This document shows positions 37,948-46,578 of a stretch of 64,000 nucleotides of DNA, piece after piece. A program made the position numbers and the translations under genes. The notes under the pieces were generated by a model that was not told the DNA's origin, searched no databases, and worked only from the letters and a program-made list of their open reading frames with translations. Origin of the DNA: Acidimicrobiales bacterium (GTDB lineage: Bacteria; Actinomycetota; Acidimicrobiia; Acidimicrobiales; Acidimicrobilacustridaceae); assembly GCA_025456085.1 (NCBI GenBank), contig JALOLF010000013.1, positions 1 to 64,000 on the forward strand, read 5' to 3'. Position 1 is the stretch's first letter; every line of letters starts with the position of its first letter.

Positions 37948-40413
37948 GTGATCCGCGAGCGCCTGGCGGGCAAGCGCATCTTCATCACCGGCACGACCGG
38001 GTTCCTCGGCACGAACGTGCTGGAGCGCCTGCTGCGCTCCGTACCCGACTGCGACATCGTGCTGCTGGTGCGACCCGGCCGCCGGTCGTCGGTTGCCCAG
38101 CGGCTCAAGCGCGAGATCCTCAAGAACGACGCCTTCGACCGGCTGCGCACCGAGTTGGGCGGCGCCGCCGTTTTCGACGAGCTGGCCGCGCGGCGCATCA
38201 CCGCTGTGGCCGGCGACGTGAGCCGCGATGGGCTCGGCCTCGACGAGGAGGGGCGCGCCGCCCTGGCGAGCTGCGACATCGTCATCCACTCAGCCGCCAC
38301 CGTCTCGTTCGACTCGCCGCTCGACAGCGCGGTCGAGGTGAACCTGCTCGGCCCGAGCCGCATCGCCGCCACCCTCCACGACCTGGGCGTCACCCCGCAC
38401 CTCGTCGCCGTGTCCACGTGCTACGTAGCCGGCAACCGACGTGGTGCCGCCCCGGAGCAGCCCGTCGACGAGAGCCCGTTCTTCGTCGACGTCGACTGGC
38501 GGGGTGAGGTGGAGGGCGCCCGTCGCGCCCGCGCCGATGCCGAGGCGGCCAGCCGCACCCCCGAGCAGTTGGCCGGGTTCCGCAAGCGGGCCCGCGCCGA
38601 GCTGGGCGCGGCCGGCACGCCGCTGCTGGCCGAGAAGACCGAGCAGCTCCGCCAACGGTGGGTGGCCGATCGCATGGTGGAGGCCGGTCGGGCCCGCGCC
38701 GCGTCGCTGGGCTGGCCCGACGCCTACGCCTACACCAAGGCCCTCGGCGAGCGGGCCCTGCTCGAGACCCGGGGACCGGTGCCGGTGAGCATCGTGCGCC
38801 CCTCGATCATCGAGTCCGCCCTGGCCGAGCCCCGTTCGGGCTGGATCCGCGGCTTCCGCATGGCCGAGCCGGTGATCATCTCCTACGCCCGGGGTCTGCT
38901 CAAGGAGTTCCCCGGCGTCCCCGAGGGCATCGTCGACGTCATCCCCGTCGACCTCGTCACCTCGGCCATCATCGCCGTGGCGGCTCGCGGGCCGCAGGAG
39001 ACCCCCGACATCGTGCAGGTGGCCTCGGGCTCGGCCAACCCGCTGCGCTACCGCCGCCTGGTCGACCTGGTGTCGAACTGGTTCGCCGAGCACCCGCTCT
39101 ACGACCACCAGGGCCAGCCCATCGTGGTGCCCAAGTGGTCGTTCCCCGGACGGGGCCGGGTGCAGTCCCAGCTCACCCGGGCCAAGGACGTACTGGAGCG
39201 CACCGAGAAGGCGCTCTCGACCCTGCCGCTGCGCGGCAAGCAGGCCGAGTGGAGCGCCACCGTCGAGGAGAAGCGCGAGGAGGCCGAGCGGGCGCTGGGC
39301 TATGTGGAGCTCTACGGCGCCTACGCCGAGTGCGAAGCCGTCTACGGCGTGGAGCGCCTGCTGGCGCTGTGGGACGCCCTCGACGACGCCGACCGCGACG
39401 AGTTCTGCTTCGACCCACGCGTCATCGACTGGCAGCGCTACGTCGAGCAGATCCACCTGCCCTCGGTGGTCGAGCACGCCCGGGTGCGCACCACGCCCGG
39501 TGGGCGCACGGGGCCCAACCGCGAAGACCGCCTGCGCCGACAGGTGCTGGCCCCCGAGCGTCAGCTCGCGGCGTTCGACCTCGAGAACACCCTCATCGCC
39601 TCCAACGTGGTGGCCTCGTACTCGTGGCTGGCCACGCGGCGCCTCCCGCCGGCCGACCGGCTGCGCTTCGTGGCCCAGACGCTGCGCGACGCCCCGGGCT
39701 GGCTGGCCCAGGACCGCAAGGACCGCAGCGACTTCCTGCGCTACTTCTACCGACGCTACGAGGGCGCCCCCGTCGAGCAGATCGACGAGGACTCCTGGGA
39801 GCTGTTCAACCAGCTCATCCTCACCAAGTCGTTCCCGGCCGCCATCCGGCGGGTCCGCGAGCACCGCCGCCTCGGCCATCGCACCGTGCTCATCACCGGC
39901 GCCCTGGACTTCGTGGTGAAGCCCCTCGAGCCGCTCTTCGACGACATCGTGGCCGCCCACCTGAGCGTCGAGCGCGGCGCCTACACCGGCGAGATGACGG
40001 GGGTCCCACCCACCGGTGAGAGCAGGGCCCAGGCCCTCATGGACTACGCGGCCGAGCACGATCTGGATCTGCGCGAGGCCGTGGCCTACGCCGACTCCAC
40101 CAGCGACCTGCCCATGCTCGAGATCGTGGGCTTCCCGGTGGCGGTCAATCCCGAGACCCGCCTCGCCGCGCTGGCCCGCAAGCGGGGCTGGCTGGTGGAG
40201 CACTTCGACAAGGCTCCCGGCGGGCCCCGCCCGATCGTGCCGCTGGCCGAGCGGCGCGGGCAGCGGACCAGGGCCGGCCTGCTGACCCGGGCCATGGGCG
40301 CGGCGCCCGACCTGCCCGATCTCGCGGGCGACGGAGACGGCGCCCGCCGCAGCGCCACCCGCACCGCGGCGCAACGCCTGGCGACCCCCACCCGACGGGG
40401 AGGCCGACGGTGA
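37948..40413 (+). CDS. Fatty acyl-CoA reductase fused to HAD-IB domain
   Basis: An 821-residue two-domain protein. Residues 1-400 form an extended SDR of the fatty-acyl-CoA/thioester reductase (FAR) type: GTTGFLGTNVLERLL for NAD(P)H, HSAATVSFDSPL, and the catalytic Y260-AYT-K264 pair. After a linker, residues from about 540 form a HAD-IB (SerB-like) domain with AFDLENTLIASN, VLITGALDFVVKP and AYADSTSDLPML. The normal DxD nucleophile motif reads D544-L-E546, so phosphatase chemistry is uncertain. The probable role is reduction of long-chain acyl-CoA to aldehyde or alcohol. GTG 37948; the stop overlaps the next GTG. Confidence 0.87.
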   Translation: MIRERLAGKRIFITGTTGFLGTNVLERLLRSVPDCDIVLLVRPGRRSSVAQRLKREILKNDAFDRLRTELGGAAVFDELAARRITAVAGDVSRDGLGLDEEGRAALASCDIVIHSAATVSFDSPLDSAVEVNLLGPSRIAATLHDLGVTPHLVAVSTCYVAGNRRGAAPEQPVDESPFFVDVDWRGEVEGARRARADAEAASRTPEQLAGFRKRARAELGAAGTPLLAEKTEQLRQRWVADRMVEAGRARAASLGWPDAYAYTKALGERALLETRGPVPVSIVRPSIIESALAEPRSGWIRGFRMAEPVIISYARGLLKEFPGVPEGIVDVIPVDLVTSAIIAVAARGPQETPDIVQVASGSANPLRYRRLVDLVSNWFAEHPLYDHQGQPIVVPKWSFPGRGRVQSQLTRAKDVLERTEKALSTLPLRGKQAEWSATVEEKREEAERALGYVELYGAYAECEAVYGVERLLALWDALDDADRDEFCFDPRVIDWQRYVEQIHLPSVVEHARVRTTPGGRTGPNREDRLRRQVLAPERQLAAFDLENTLIASNVVASYSWLATRRLPPADRLRFVAQTLRDAPGWLAQDRKDRSDFLRYFYRRYEGAPVEQIDEDSWELFNQLILTKSFPAAIRRVREHRRLGHRTVLITGALDFVVKPLEPLFDDIVAAHLSVERGAYTGEMTGVPPTGESRAQALMDYAAEHDLDLREAVAYADSTSDLPMLEIVGFPVAVNPETRLAALARKRGWLVEHFDKAPGGPRPIVPLAERRGQRTRAGLLTRAMGAAPDLPDLAGDGDGARRSATRTAAQRLATPTRRGGRR

Positions 40414-41630
40414 AGGCCCTGCTGTTCCGGCGCAAGCCAGCCCGCTACGCCGCCGCCGTGGTGGCGGCATCGGTGGTGCCCGGCAGCGGCGCCCGGGTCG
40501 GTCCGCTGGCCCTCGAGGACGTCGACCCGCCGGAGCTGCCCGGTCCGGACTGGGTACCCATCAAGCCCCGCCTGGCCGGCATCTGCGGCAGCGACCTGTC
40601 CACCATCGACGGACACTCGTCGCGCTACTTCGAACCCATCGTGTCGTTCCCCTTCGTGCCCGGCCACGAGGTCGTCGCCGACCGTGCCGGACCCGACGAC
40701 GGCGCACCCGACGGCTCCCACCGGGTGGTGCTGGAGCCGGTGCTGGGCTGCGTGGCGCGCGGCATCGACCCCCCGTGCGGGGCCTGCGCCCGGGGCGACC
40801 TCGGCAGCTGCGAGCGCATCAGCTTCGGCGACATCGAACCGGGACTGCAGACCGGCTTCTGCTGCGACACCGGCGGTGGCTGGTCGACGGCCATGATCGC
40901 CCACCGCAGTCAACTCCACGAGGTGCCCGCCGCCCTGAGCGACGAGGCGGCCGTGATGGTCGAGCCCACCGCCTGCGCCGTGCACGCAGCCCTGGCCGCC
41001 GGCGTCGAGTCCGGACAGACCGTCGTCGTGCTGGGCTCGGGCACGCTGGGGCTGCTGACCCTGGCGGCGCTGCGCCGCTACACGGATCCGGGCACGCTCG
41101 CGGCGGTGGCCAAGCACCCCGAGCAGCGCCGCCTGGCCCGCGAGCTGGGCGCCGACGTGGTGCTCGAACCGGGCGAGGAGCGCCGGGTGGTTCGCCGGCT
41201 CACCAACAGCCTCGCCATCGGCGACGGCCCCATCACCCGCCTGACCGGCGGTGCCGACGTGGTCGTCGACTGCGTCGGCACCGAGGCCGCCCTGGCCGAC
41301 GCCTTGGCGCTGGCGCGACCCCGGGGACGGATCCTGCTGGTGGGCATGCCGGGCCGGGTCTCGGTGGACCTGACCGGCCTGTGGCAACGCGAGCTGCAGC
41401 TCGTGGGGGCCTACGCCTACGGCACCGAGACCCTCGCCGACGGCACCCGGCGCCGCACCTTCGACCTGGCCTTCGAGTTGGTCGAGGCCGCGGACCTGGG
41501 ACGCCTGGTCAGCGCCACCTACCCCTTGGCCCGCTACCGCGCCGCCATCGCCCACGCCGCAGCCGCCGGGTCGCGAGGCGCGGTGAAGATCGCCTTCGAC
41601 CTACGCAACGAACGAGAGAGGACCCGCTGA
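40410..41630 (+). CDS. Zinc-binding MDR alcohol dehydrogenase
   Basis: A 406-residue medium-chain dehydrogenase. Catalytic zinc ligands are visible in GICGSDLSTIDG and PGHEVVAD, the structural-zinc region is reduced (CGACARGDLGSC), and the nucleotide fold has VVVLGSGTLGLLTL. It differs from standard ADHs by a longer N-terminus and an unusual FGDIEPGLQTGFCCDTGGGW segment. Coupled by GTGA to the acyl-CoA reductase gene, it probably interconverts fatty aldehyde and alcohol or a glycerol-type intermediate. It overlaps the next start (TGATG). Confidence 0.86.
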   Translation: MKALLFRRKPARYAAAVVAASVVPGSGARVGPLALEDVDPPELPGPDWVPIKPRLAGICGSDLSTIDGHSSRYFEPIVSFPFVPGHEVVADRAGPDDGAPDGSHRVVLEPVLGCVARGIDPPCGACARGDLGSCERISFGDIEPGLQTGFCCDTGGGWSTAMIAHRSQLHEVPAALSDEAAVMVEPTACAVHAALAAGVESGQTVVVLGSGTLGLLTLAALRRYTDPGTLAAVAKHPEQRRLARELGADVVLEPGEERRVVRRLTNSLAIGDGPITRLTGGADVVVDCVGTEAALADALALARPRGRILLVGMPGRVSVDLTGLWQRELQLVGAYAYGTETLADGTRRRTFDLAFELVEAADLGRLVSATYPLARYRAAIAHAAAAGSRGAVKIAFDLRNERERTR

Positions 41631-43225
41631 TGCCCAGGCCGGGGTTCGTCCTGGAGGTCGATCGCTCGACCCCGCCCATCCTGTTCCACCACGGCGAGGG
41701 CTTCCGCCTCGAGAAGCTGCCCGCCGGCCGGTCCCGGGTGCTCTATCCGGCCGAGCCGCTGCCCGCGCTGCGCGACCCCGAGGGCGCCATCCGTCACGCC
41801 CTGGCCAACCCGATGGGCGACTCCGAGCCGCTGTCCGCGCTGCTGTTCCCGGGCATGAAGCTCACGATCGCCTTCGACGACATCTCGCTGCCCCTGCCCC
41901 CCATGCGCCGGCCCGACATCCGCCAGCGCGTCATCGAGCAGGTGCTGGACCTCGCCGCCGCCGCCGGTGTGGACGACGTGATGCTCATCGCGGCGCTGGC
42001 CCTGCACCGCCGCATGACCGAGGCCGAGCTGCGCCACGCGGTGGGTGACCGGGTCTACGAGGCGTTCGCCCCTCACGGGCTGCTCGTGAACCACGACGCA
42101 GAGGATCCCGACAACCTCGCCTTCCTGGGCACCACCGACCAGGGCGAGGAGGTCGAGATCAACAAGCGGGCCGCGGAGAGCGACCTGATCGTCTACGTGA
42201 ACATCAACCTGGTTTCGATGGATGGGGGCTGGAAGTCCACCGCCACCGGTCTGGCCAGCTACCGAAGCCTGCGCCACCACCACAACGTGCGCACCATGCG
42301 CCACAGCCGCTCCTTCATGGACCGGCACTCGAGCGAGCTGCACCACGCCAACTGGCGCATGGGCAAGGTGCTGCGCGACGCCGGCGTCAAGGTCTTCCAG
42401 ATCGAGACGACCATGAACAACGACGTGTTCGGCGCCGAGGGCCCCATGAGCGTGCTGCAGAAGCGCGAGTGGGAGTGGTCGGCGAAGGACCGCGCCACCT
42501 TCCTGGCCATGAAGACGGGCCTGGACCGTCTGCCCATGCGGGCCCGGCGCCGCATCTTCCAGTCGTGGCTGGCCCCCCACCAGATGACCTCGGTGCAGGC
42601 CGGCGAGGTGGAGGCCGTGCACGAGCTCACGACCGCCAACGTGTACGCCCAGCACCTGGTGCCGGTGGAGGGCCAGACCGACATCCTCACGATGGGGCTG
42701 CCCTACATCTGCCCCTACAACGTGAACTCGATCATGAACCCGATCCTGGTCATGTGCCTGGGCCTCGGGTACTTCTTCAACCTCTACAAGGGCCGGCCAC
42801 CGGTGCGCGAGGGCGGGGTGCTCATCCTGAGCCACCCCACCACGTGGGAGTTCCACCCGGTGCACCATCCGAGCTACATCGACTTCTTCGAACAGGTGCT
42901 GTCCGAGACCACCGACCCGGAGGTCATCGAGCGGGACTTCGAGCGCTCCTTCGCCGAGGACGAGTGGTACCGCCACCTCTACCGCACCTCGTACGCCTAC
43001 CACGGGGTGCACCCCTTCTACATGTGGTACTGGGGCAGCCACGCCCTGGCACACCTGGGCCGGGTGATCATCGTGGGCGGCGACGTGCGGGCCGTCCGGC
43101 GGCTGGGCTTCCAACCCGCCTCCACGCTGCAGGACGCGCTGGAGATGGCCAGCGACGTGGTGGGTCGCGACGCCACCATCACCCACGTGCACAACCCGCC
43201 CATCCTCATGGCCGACGTGAGCTGA
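41630..43225 (+). CDS. LarA-N-like (DUF2088) protein of the lipid operon
   Basis: A 531-residue protein whose N-terminal half resembles the nickel-pincer lactate racemase (LarA) N-domain: FPGMKLTIAFDDISLPLPPMRRPDIRQ, AAGVDDVMLIAALALHRRMTEAELR and GLLVNHDAEDPDNLAFLG. The C-terminal half (LSHPTTWEFHPVHHPSYIDFFEQVL ... WYRHLYRTSYAYHGVHPF) is His/Tyr-rich and not LarA-like as far as I can tell. It is much longer than LarA (about 420). Whether it binds a Ni-pincer cofactor is unknown; no larB/C/E genes are in the window. Coupling to the ADH gene suggests a role in the same pathway. Confidence 0.72.
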   Translation: MPRPGFVLEVDRSTPPILFHHGEGFRLEKLPAGRSRVLYPAEPLPALRDPEGAIRHALANPMGDSEPLSALLFPGMKLTIAFDDISLPLPPMRRPDIRQRVIEQVLDLAAAAGVDDVMLIAALALHRRMTEAELRHAVGDRVYEAFAPHGLLVNHDAEDPDNLAFLGTTDQGEEVEINKRAAESDLIVYVNINLVSMDGGWKSTATGLASYRSLRHHHNVRTMRHSRSFMDRHSSELHHANWRMGKVLRDAGVKVFQIETTMNNDVFGAEGPMSVLQKREWEWSAKDRATFLAMKTGLDRLPMRARRRIFQSWLAPHQMTSVQAGEVEAVHELTTANVYAQHLVPVEGQTDILTMGLPYICPYNVNSIMNPILVMCLGLGYFFNLYKGRPPVREGGVLILSHPTTWEFHPVHHPSYIDFFEQVLSETTDPEVIERDFERSFAEDEWYRHLYRTSYAYHGVHPFYMWYWGSHALAHLGRVIIVGGDVRAVRRLGFQPASTLQDALEMASDVVGRDATITHVHNPPILMADVS

Positions 43226-43238
43226 GGACGCCACCGCC

Positions 43239-44234
43239 ATGGCCCGCGCCTCCCGCCCGACCAAGCTGACCAGGAAGCTGCCCGTGAACGGCGTGCCCCT
43301 CCAGGCGCTGGCCTCGATGGCGAAGCCGTCGGCGGCCGCGCTCGTGCGCCGAGCACCGTTCCCGCTGCGGCCGGCCAGCATCCCCCAGGGGGTGGAGCCC
43401 CTGCCGCCGGTGAAGCGCACCGGCGCCGACTACGACACCGCCTGGGCGCGGCGCTACCCCGCACGGGCGGCCCGGGTGCTGCTGGTGGAGGGCATCGTGC
43501 GCCCCGCCATGGATGTGCTCGCCGCGCCCGAGGTCCGGGGACTGGACCGACTGGGCGACCTCGAGGGTCCGGTCATCTTCGCCGCCAACCACCACAGCCA
43601 CGTGGACACCCCCCTGTTGCTGTCGGTGGTGCCCGAGCCGTGGCAGCACCACATCGTGATCGGCGCCGCGGCCGACTACTTCTTCGGCACCCGGGTCACC
43701 GCCACCCTGTCGGCCCTGGTGATCGGCGCCATCCCCATCGAGCGGACGAGGGTGAGCCGCTCCTCCGCCGACGAAGCGGCCGAGCTCATCGACGACGGCT
43801 GGAGCTTCCTCATCTTCCCCGAGGGCGGCCGCAGCCCCGACGGGTGGGGTCAGCCCTTCCGCGGTGGCGCCGCCTACCTGTCGGCGCGCTGCAGCGTGCC
43901 GGTGGTGCCCATCCACGTCGCGGGCACGGACCGCATCCTGCCCAAGGGCAAGAGCGTGCCGAAGCCGACGAAGACGACGGTCACCTTCGGCGCCCCGCTG
44001 CGCCCCACCGACGGCGAGGACTCCCGTCGGTTCGCCGTGCGGCTCGAGGCCGCCGTGGCGGCGCTGGCCGACGAGTCCCGCGACGACTGGTACACGGCCC
44101 GCAAGCGGGCCCACGCCGGCACCACCCCGCCGCTGCAGGGCCCGGAGCTCGGTGCCTGGCGACGGGCCTGGGCCGTCGACGACCGGTCGCCGAAACGGCG
44201 TCGGCAGCGTCGCCGCTGGCCCGATCTGGGCTGA
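43239..44234 (+). CDS. PlsC-like 1-acylglycerol-3-phosphate acyltransferase
   Basis: A 331-residue acyltransferase. The HX4D catalytic motif is ANHHSHVDTPLL, followed by IPIERTR, the substrate-binding FPEGGRSPDGWGQPFRGGAAYL, and VPVVPIHVAGT. An N-terminal extension of about 95 basic residues and a basic C-terminus frame the domain. Last gene of the TetR-flanked operon; with the acyl-CoA reductase it may acylate an alkyl or alcohol intermediate. A perfect hairpin terminator follows at 44310. Confidence 0.88.
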   Translation: MARASRPTKLTRKLPVNGVPLQALASMAKPSAAALVRRAPFPLRPASIPQGVEPLPPVKRTGADYDTAWARRYPARAARVLLVEGIVRPAMDVLAAPEVRGLDRLGDLEGPVIFAANHHSHVDTPLLLSVVPEPWQHHIVIGAAADYFFGTRVTATLSALVIGAIPIERTRVSRSSADEAAELIDDGWSFLIFPEGGRSPDGWGQPFRGGAAYLSARCSVPVVPIHVAGTDRILPKGKSVPKPTKTTVTFGAPLRPTDGEDSRRFAVRLEAAVAALADESRDDWYTARKRAHAGTTPPLQGPELGAWRRAWAVDDRSPKRRRQRRRWPDLG

Positions 44235-44309
44235 AGCGGTCGCCGCCGGACACGTCGACCGGTCGACAGCTGCTCCGCCCGAGAGACGACCACCGGGTTC
44301 GGGACGCAA

Positions 44310-44336
44310 CCGTGCCCGCCACAGGGGCGGGCACGG
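44310..44336. terminator. Hairpin terminator between convergent genes
   Basis: A perfect 11-bp stem (CCGTGCCCGCC, 44310-44320, with 44326-44336) has a five-base loop ACAGG. It lies between the PlsC-like gene and the convergent lipoprotein gene. No T-tract is present. Confidence 0.65.
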
Positions 44337-44362
44337 CAGGTCGGACCGCTCGGTGAGCCGGA

Positions 44363-44671
44363 TCAGCCGGCGACGGAGTCGTCGGGCACCTCGAGGTCAC
44401 CCAGGTCACCGAGGCCCATGCACTCGGTCGTGATCTCGCCGAGCTTCTGGGTGTCCTCGGCGGTGAGCTCGTCGTCGGACTCCAGCTTCTCGATGCCGAA
44501 CTCGTCCTCGACCGCGTCGACCACACAGGTGGCCTGCTCCTCGGTCAGGCCGGCCTCCGTCAGATCCGAGATCGCATCGTCACGGTTGTAGGAGTCGCTG
44601 GAGCACGCCGTCCCTGCCAACGTCAACGCCAACGCCGTTCCCGCCGCGGCGGCCAGCATGCGAACCTTCAT
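44363..44671 (-). CDS. Small lipoprotein with paired cysteines
   Basis: A 102-residue exported protein: signal peptide MKVRMLAAAAGTALALTLAGTAC with a good lipobox (LAGTAC). Then an acidic helical domain with GLTEEQATCVVDAVEDEFG and EITTECMGLGDLGDL. Function is not recognised. The spacing of the two cysteines is the same as in the next gene upstream, so the two are paralogues. GGAGGAG before the ATG is a strong ribosome-binding site. Confidence 0.78.
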   Translation of the reverse strand: MKVRMLAAAAGTALALTLAGTACSSDSYNRDDAISDLTEAGLTEEQATCVVDAVEDEFGIEKLESDDELTAEDTQKLGEITTECMGLGDLGDLEVPDDSVAG

Positions 44672-44706
44672 CGTGGTGTCTCCTCCGGGTCGGTGGACGG
44701 GCCACG

Positions 44707-45363
44707 CTAGCCCGTCGACGCCGGAGGGGACGGCGATCCTCCGCTCCCAGTTACACCGTCGGTGTCCTCCGACGTGCCCGTGGAGGGCAACGTCGGCACG
44801 CTGGCATCGGGTGGTAGTTCCGGGTAGACGTCGGCGCAGCGGTACTCCCGGGTCCGGTCCCCGCACGTCGCCCCGAACTGCTCGTACTCGGACCCGAGCG
44901 GCGCCTCGTCGAAGAGCTGATCGCACGCCGGGCCGCTCCCGGCCTGGCAGCGCAGGTAGAGCAGGTCGAAGTCGGGGTCGTCGCCGAGCCGCGAGGGCTC
45001 GGTCACGCCCGGCACGTCGCCGGCCATCGGCAGCGACGTCGTCGACGCCACGTTGCCCAGGTTGGCCACGCCGATGCAGTCGACCCGAATGCTCGTGAGC
45101 CGGCGGATCTGCTCGGGGCTCGGCTCGGCGTCGGGAGCCAGCAGGTCGGCGCCGAGCTCGTCGACCACCCGATCCACGAAGCATCGGGCCTGTTCCTCGG
45201 TGAGGCGCCCCTGCTCCCGCGCCAGCAGCTCGGCGGTGGCGGCCTCGCGATCGAAGCCGTCGTCGACGCACCCGACGGCCAGTGTCACGACCGTCCACAC
45301 CAGACCCGTCGCCGCCAGCCGCGCCAGGCGTCGCCGCGCCGTGCTCGAGCGAGGACCCCACAT
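44707..45363 (-). CDS. Longer paralogue of the small paired-cysteine lipoprotein
   Basis: A 218-residue lipoprotein with a basic N-terminus and lipobox TLAVGC. Its first domain mirrors the neighbour: RLTEEQARCFVDRVVDELGADLL ... RVDCIGVANLGNV. It adds a second module with four cysteines (LRCQAGSGPACDQLF; ATCGDRTREYRCADVY) and a Thr/Ser/Pro tail. That CxxGxxxxC pattern is the repeat unit of many actinobacterial septum-formation or SLR1-like exported proteins, but no function is assigned. ATG 45363 lies eight bases after TACGGT. Confidence 0.75.
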   Translation of the reverse strand: MWGPRSSTARRRLARLAATGLVWTVVTLAVGCVDDGFDREAATAELLAREQGRLTEEQARCFVDRVVDELGADLLAPDAEPSPEQIRRLTSIRVDCIGVANLGNVASTTSLPMAGDVPGVTEPSRLGDDPDFDLLYLRCQAGSGPACDQLFDEAPLGSEYEQFGATCGDRTREYRCADVYPELPPDASVPTLPSTGTSEDTDGVTGSGGSPSPPASTG

Positions 45364-45371
45364 CGGCGCGC

Positions 45372-45476
45372 ACCGTAGTGGACCTGCCGTGGCGCTCCAC
45401 GTCGGGGGACGGCGGTCCCGGCCCGTTCGACGCGACCGACGGCGTCGCGGCCGACGCCCACGCCGTCGCCTAGGGT
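45372..45476. promoter_or_regulatory. Divergent promoters lipoprotein / DUF4190 gene
   Basis: TACGGT on the minus strand (45377-45372) sits eight bases from the lipoprotein ATG. TAGGGT on the plus strand (45471-45476) sits 34 bases before the ATG at 45511, ahead of a CGGAGG site. Confidence 0.35.
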
Positions 45477-45510
45477 TGCCACCAACGACCGAGGCGGCAC
45501 GGAGGCCGAC

Positions 45511-46014
45511 ATGACCGATACGCCGAACTGGGGCACGCCGGACCCGGGTGGCTGGGACCAGAGCGGGCAGGGTGGCTACCCACAACAGCCCGGCGCGGGC
45601 CAGCCCGGCTACGGCCAACAACCCGGCTACGGCCAGCCCGACTACGGCCAACAGCCCGGGTACGGCCAACAGCCCGGGTACGGCCAACAGCCCGGTTACG
45701 GCCAGGCGCCCCAGCAGTACGGGTACGGCTACAGCGCTCCCACCCCCAAGACCGACGGCCTGGCCATCGCCTCGATGGTGACGTCGATCGTCGGCTTCGT
45801 CCTGTGCTTCTGCTGGATCGGGATCATCGGCTGCATCGCCGGCCTCATCATGGGCTTCATCTCGCGCAAGCGCATCAACGAGTCGGGCGGGGCGCTCACC
45901 GGTGCAGGCATGGCGCTGGCCGGCATGATCGTGGGAGGCGTCGGGATCGTCCTGTTCGCCGTGGGACTGGTGTGGCTCATCGTGACCGGCGACTGGAGCT
46001 ACTCGACCACCTAG
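45511..46014 (+). CDS. DUF4190 membrane protein with GYGQQP repeats
   Basis: A 167-residue protein. The first 75 residues are a low-complexity Gln/Pro/Gly/Tyr-rich cytoplasmic region of GYGQQP repeats. Two membrane helices follow ([27 protein letters not shown] and [25 protein letters not shown]) with the conserved [14 protein letters not shown] between them: the DUF4190 layout. Function unknown; such disordered Tyr/Gln-rich tails often mediate self-association. It is directly followed by a paralogue. Confidence 0.83.
   Translation: MTDTPNWGTPDPGGWDQSGQGGYPQQPGAGQPGYGQQPGYGQPDYGQQPGYGQQPGYGQQPGYGQAPQQYGYGYSAPTPKTDGLAIASMVTSIVGFVLCFCWIGIIGCIAGLIMGFISRKRINESGGALTGAGMALAGMIVGGVGIVLFAVGLVWLIVTGDWSYSTT
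45610..45714 (+). repeat. In-frame 18-bp coding repeats (GYGQQP)
   Basis: Units of TACGGCCAACAGCCCGG-type sequence begin at 45610, 45628, 45643 (after one 15-base unit), 45661, 45679 and 45697. The last few are nearly identical at DNA level, which favours slippage and copy-number change. Confidence 0.8.
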
Positions 46015-46025
46015 GCAGACCCGCC

Positions 46026-46505
46026 ATGAGCGACTGGGACCGCACCCAGGGCGGTGACGCCGAGACACGGCCCGCGTACGGCCAACCCGCGTACGGCCAA
46101 CCCGCGTACGGCCAACCCGCGTACGGCCAACCCGCGTACGGCCAACCCGCGTACGGCCAACCCGCCTACGGCCAGGTCCCCCACCAGTACGGGTACGGGT
46201 ACGGGTACGGCTTCCCGGCCCCGAGGAACGACGGCCTGGCCGTCGCCTCGATGGTGACGTCGATCGCGGGGATCGTGCTCGCCTTCTGCTGTGCCGTCTT
46301 CGTCGCGGGGTGCATCGCCGGGATCATCATGGGGGCCATCTCCCGGAAGCGCATCCGGGAGTCGAACGGCATGCTCACCGGCGACGGCATGGCGCTGGCT
46401 GGGATCATCGTCGGTGCCGTCGGAACAGCCCTGTACGTCGCCTTCTTCGTGATCTACATCGCTCTGCTGGGCGGCAGCATGATGCTCGGGGGGACCTCGA
46501 GCTGA
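46026..46505 (+). CDS. DUF4190 paralogue with PAYGQ repeats
   Basis: A 159-residue paralogue of the preceding gene. The membrane part is clearly related ([49 protein letters not shown]), but the N-terminal tail is built of seven PAYGQ pentapeptides and a YGYGYGYG stretch. The repeats of the two genes are different at DNA level, so the tails expanded independently after duplication. Twelve bases separate the two genes, and they are probably co-transcribed. Confidence 0.83.
   Translation: MSDWDRTQGGDAETRPAYGQPAYGQPAYGQPAYGQPAYGQPAYGQPAYGQVPHQYGYGYGYGFPAPRNDGLAVASMVTSIAGIVLAFCCAVFVAGCIAGIIMGAISRKRIRESNGMLTGDGMALAGIIVGAVGTALYVAFFVIYIALLGGSMMLGGTSS
46071..46175 (+). repeat. Perfect 15-bp coding repeats (PAYGQ)
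   Basis: Six identical copies of CCCGCGTACGGCCAA run from 46071 to 46160, then a seventh variant copy to 46175. Perfect identity indicates recent expansion or homogenisation. Confidence 0.92.
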
Positions 46506-46578
46506 GGCCGCGAGGTGCCGAGTCCTCGAGACCGGAGCGTCCCGGCACCCACGACCGACGGAGACCTGCCGGAGCTGA

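Noticed and set aside
46500-46578. Hairpin terminator between the second DUF4190 gene and the GntR gene
   Set aside because: Only a 7-bp GGTGCCG/CGGCACC stem with a loop over 20 bases; too weak to list.
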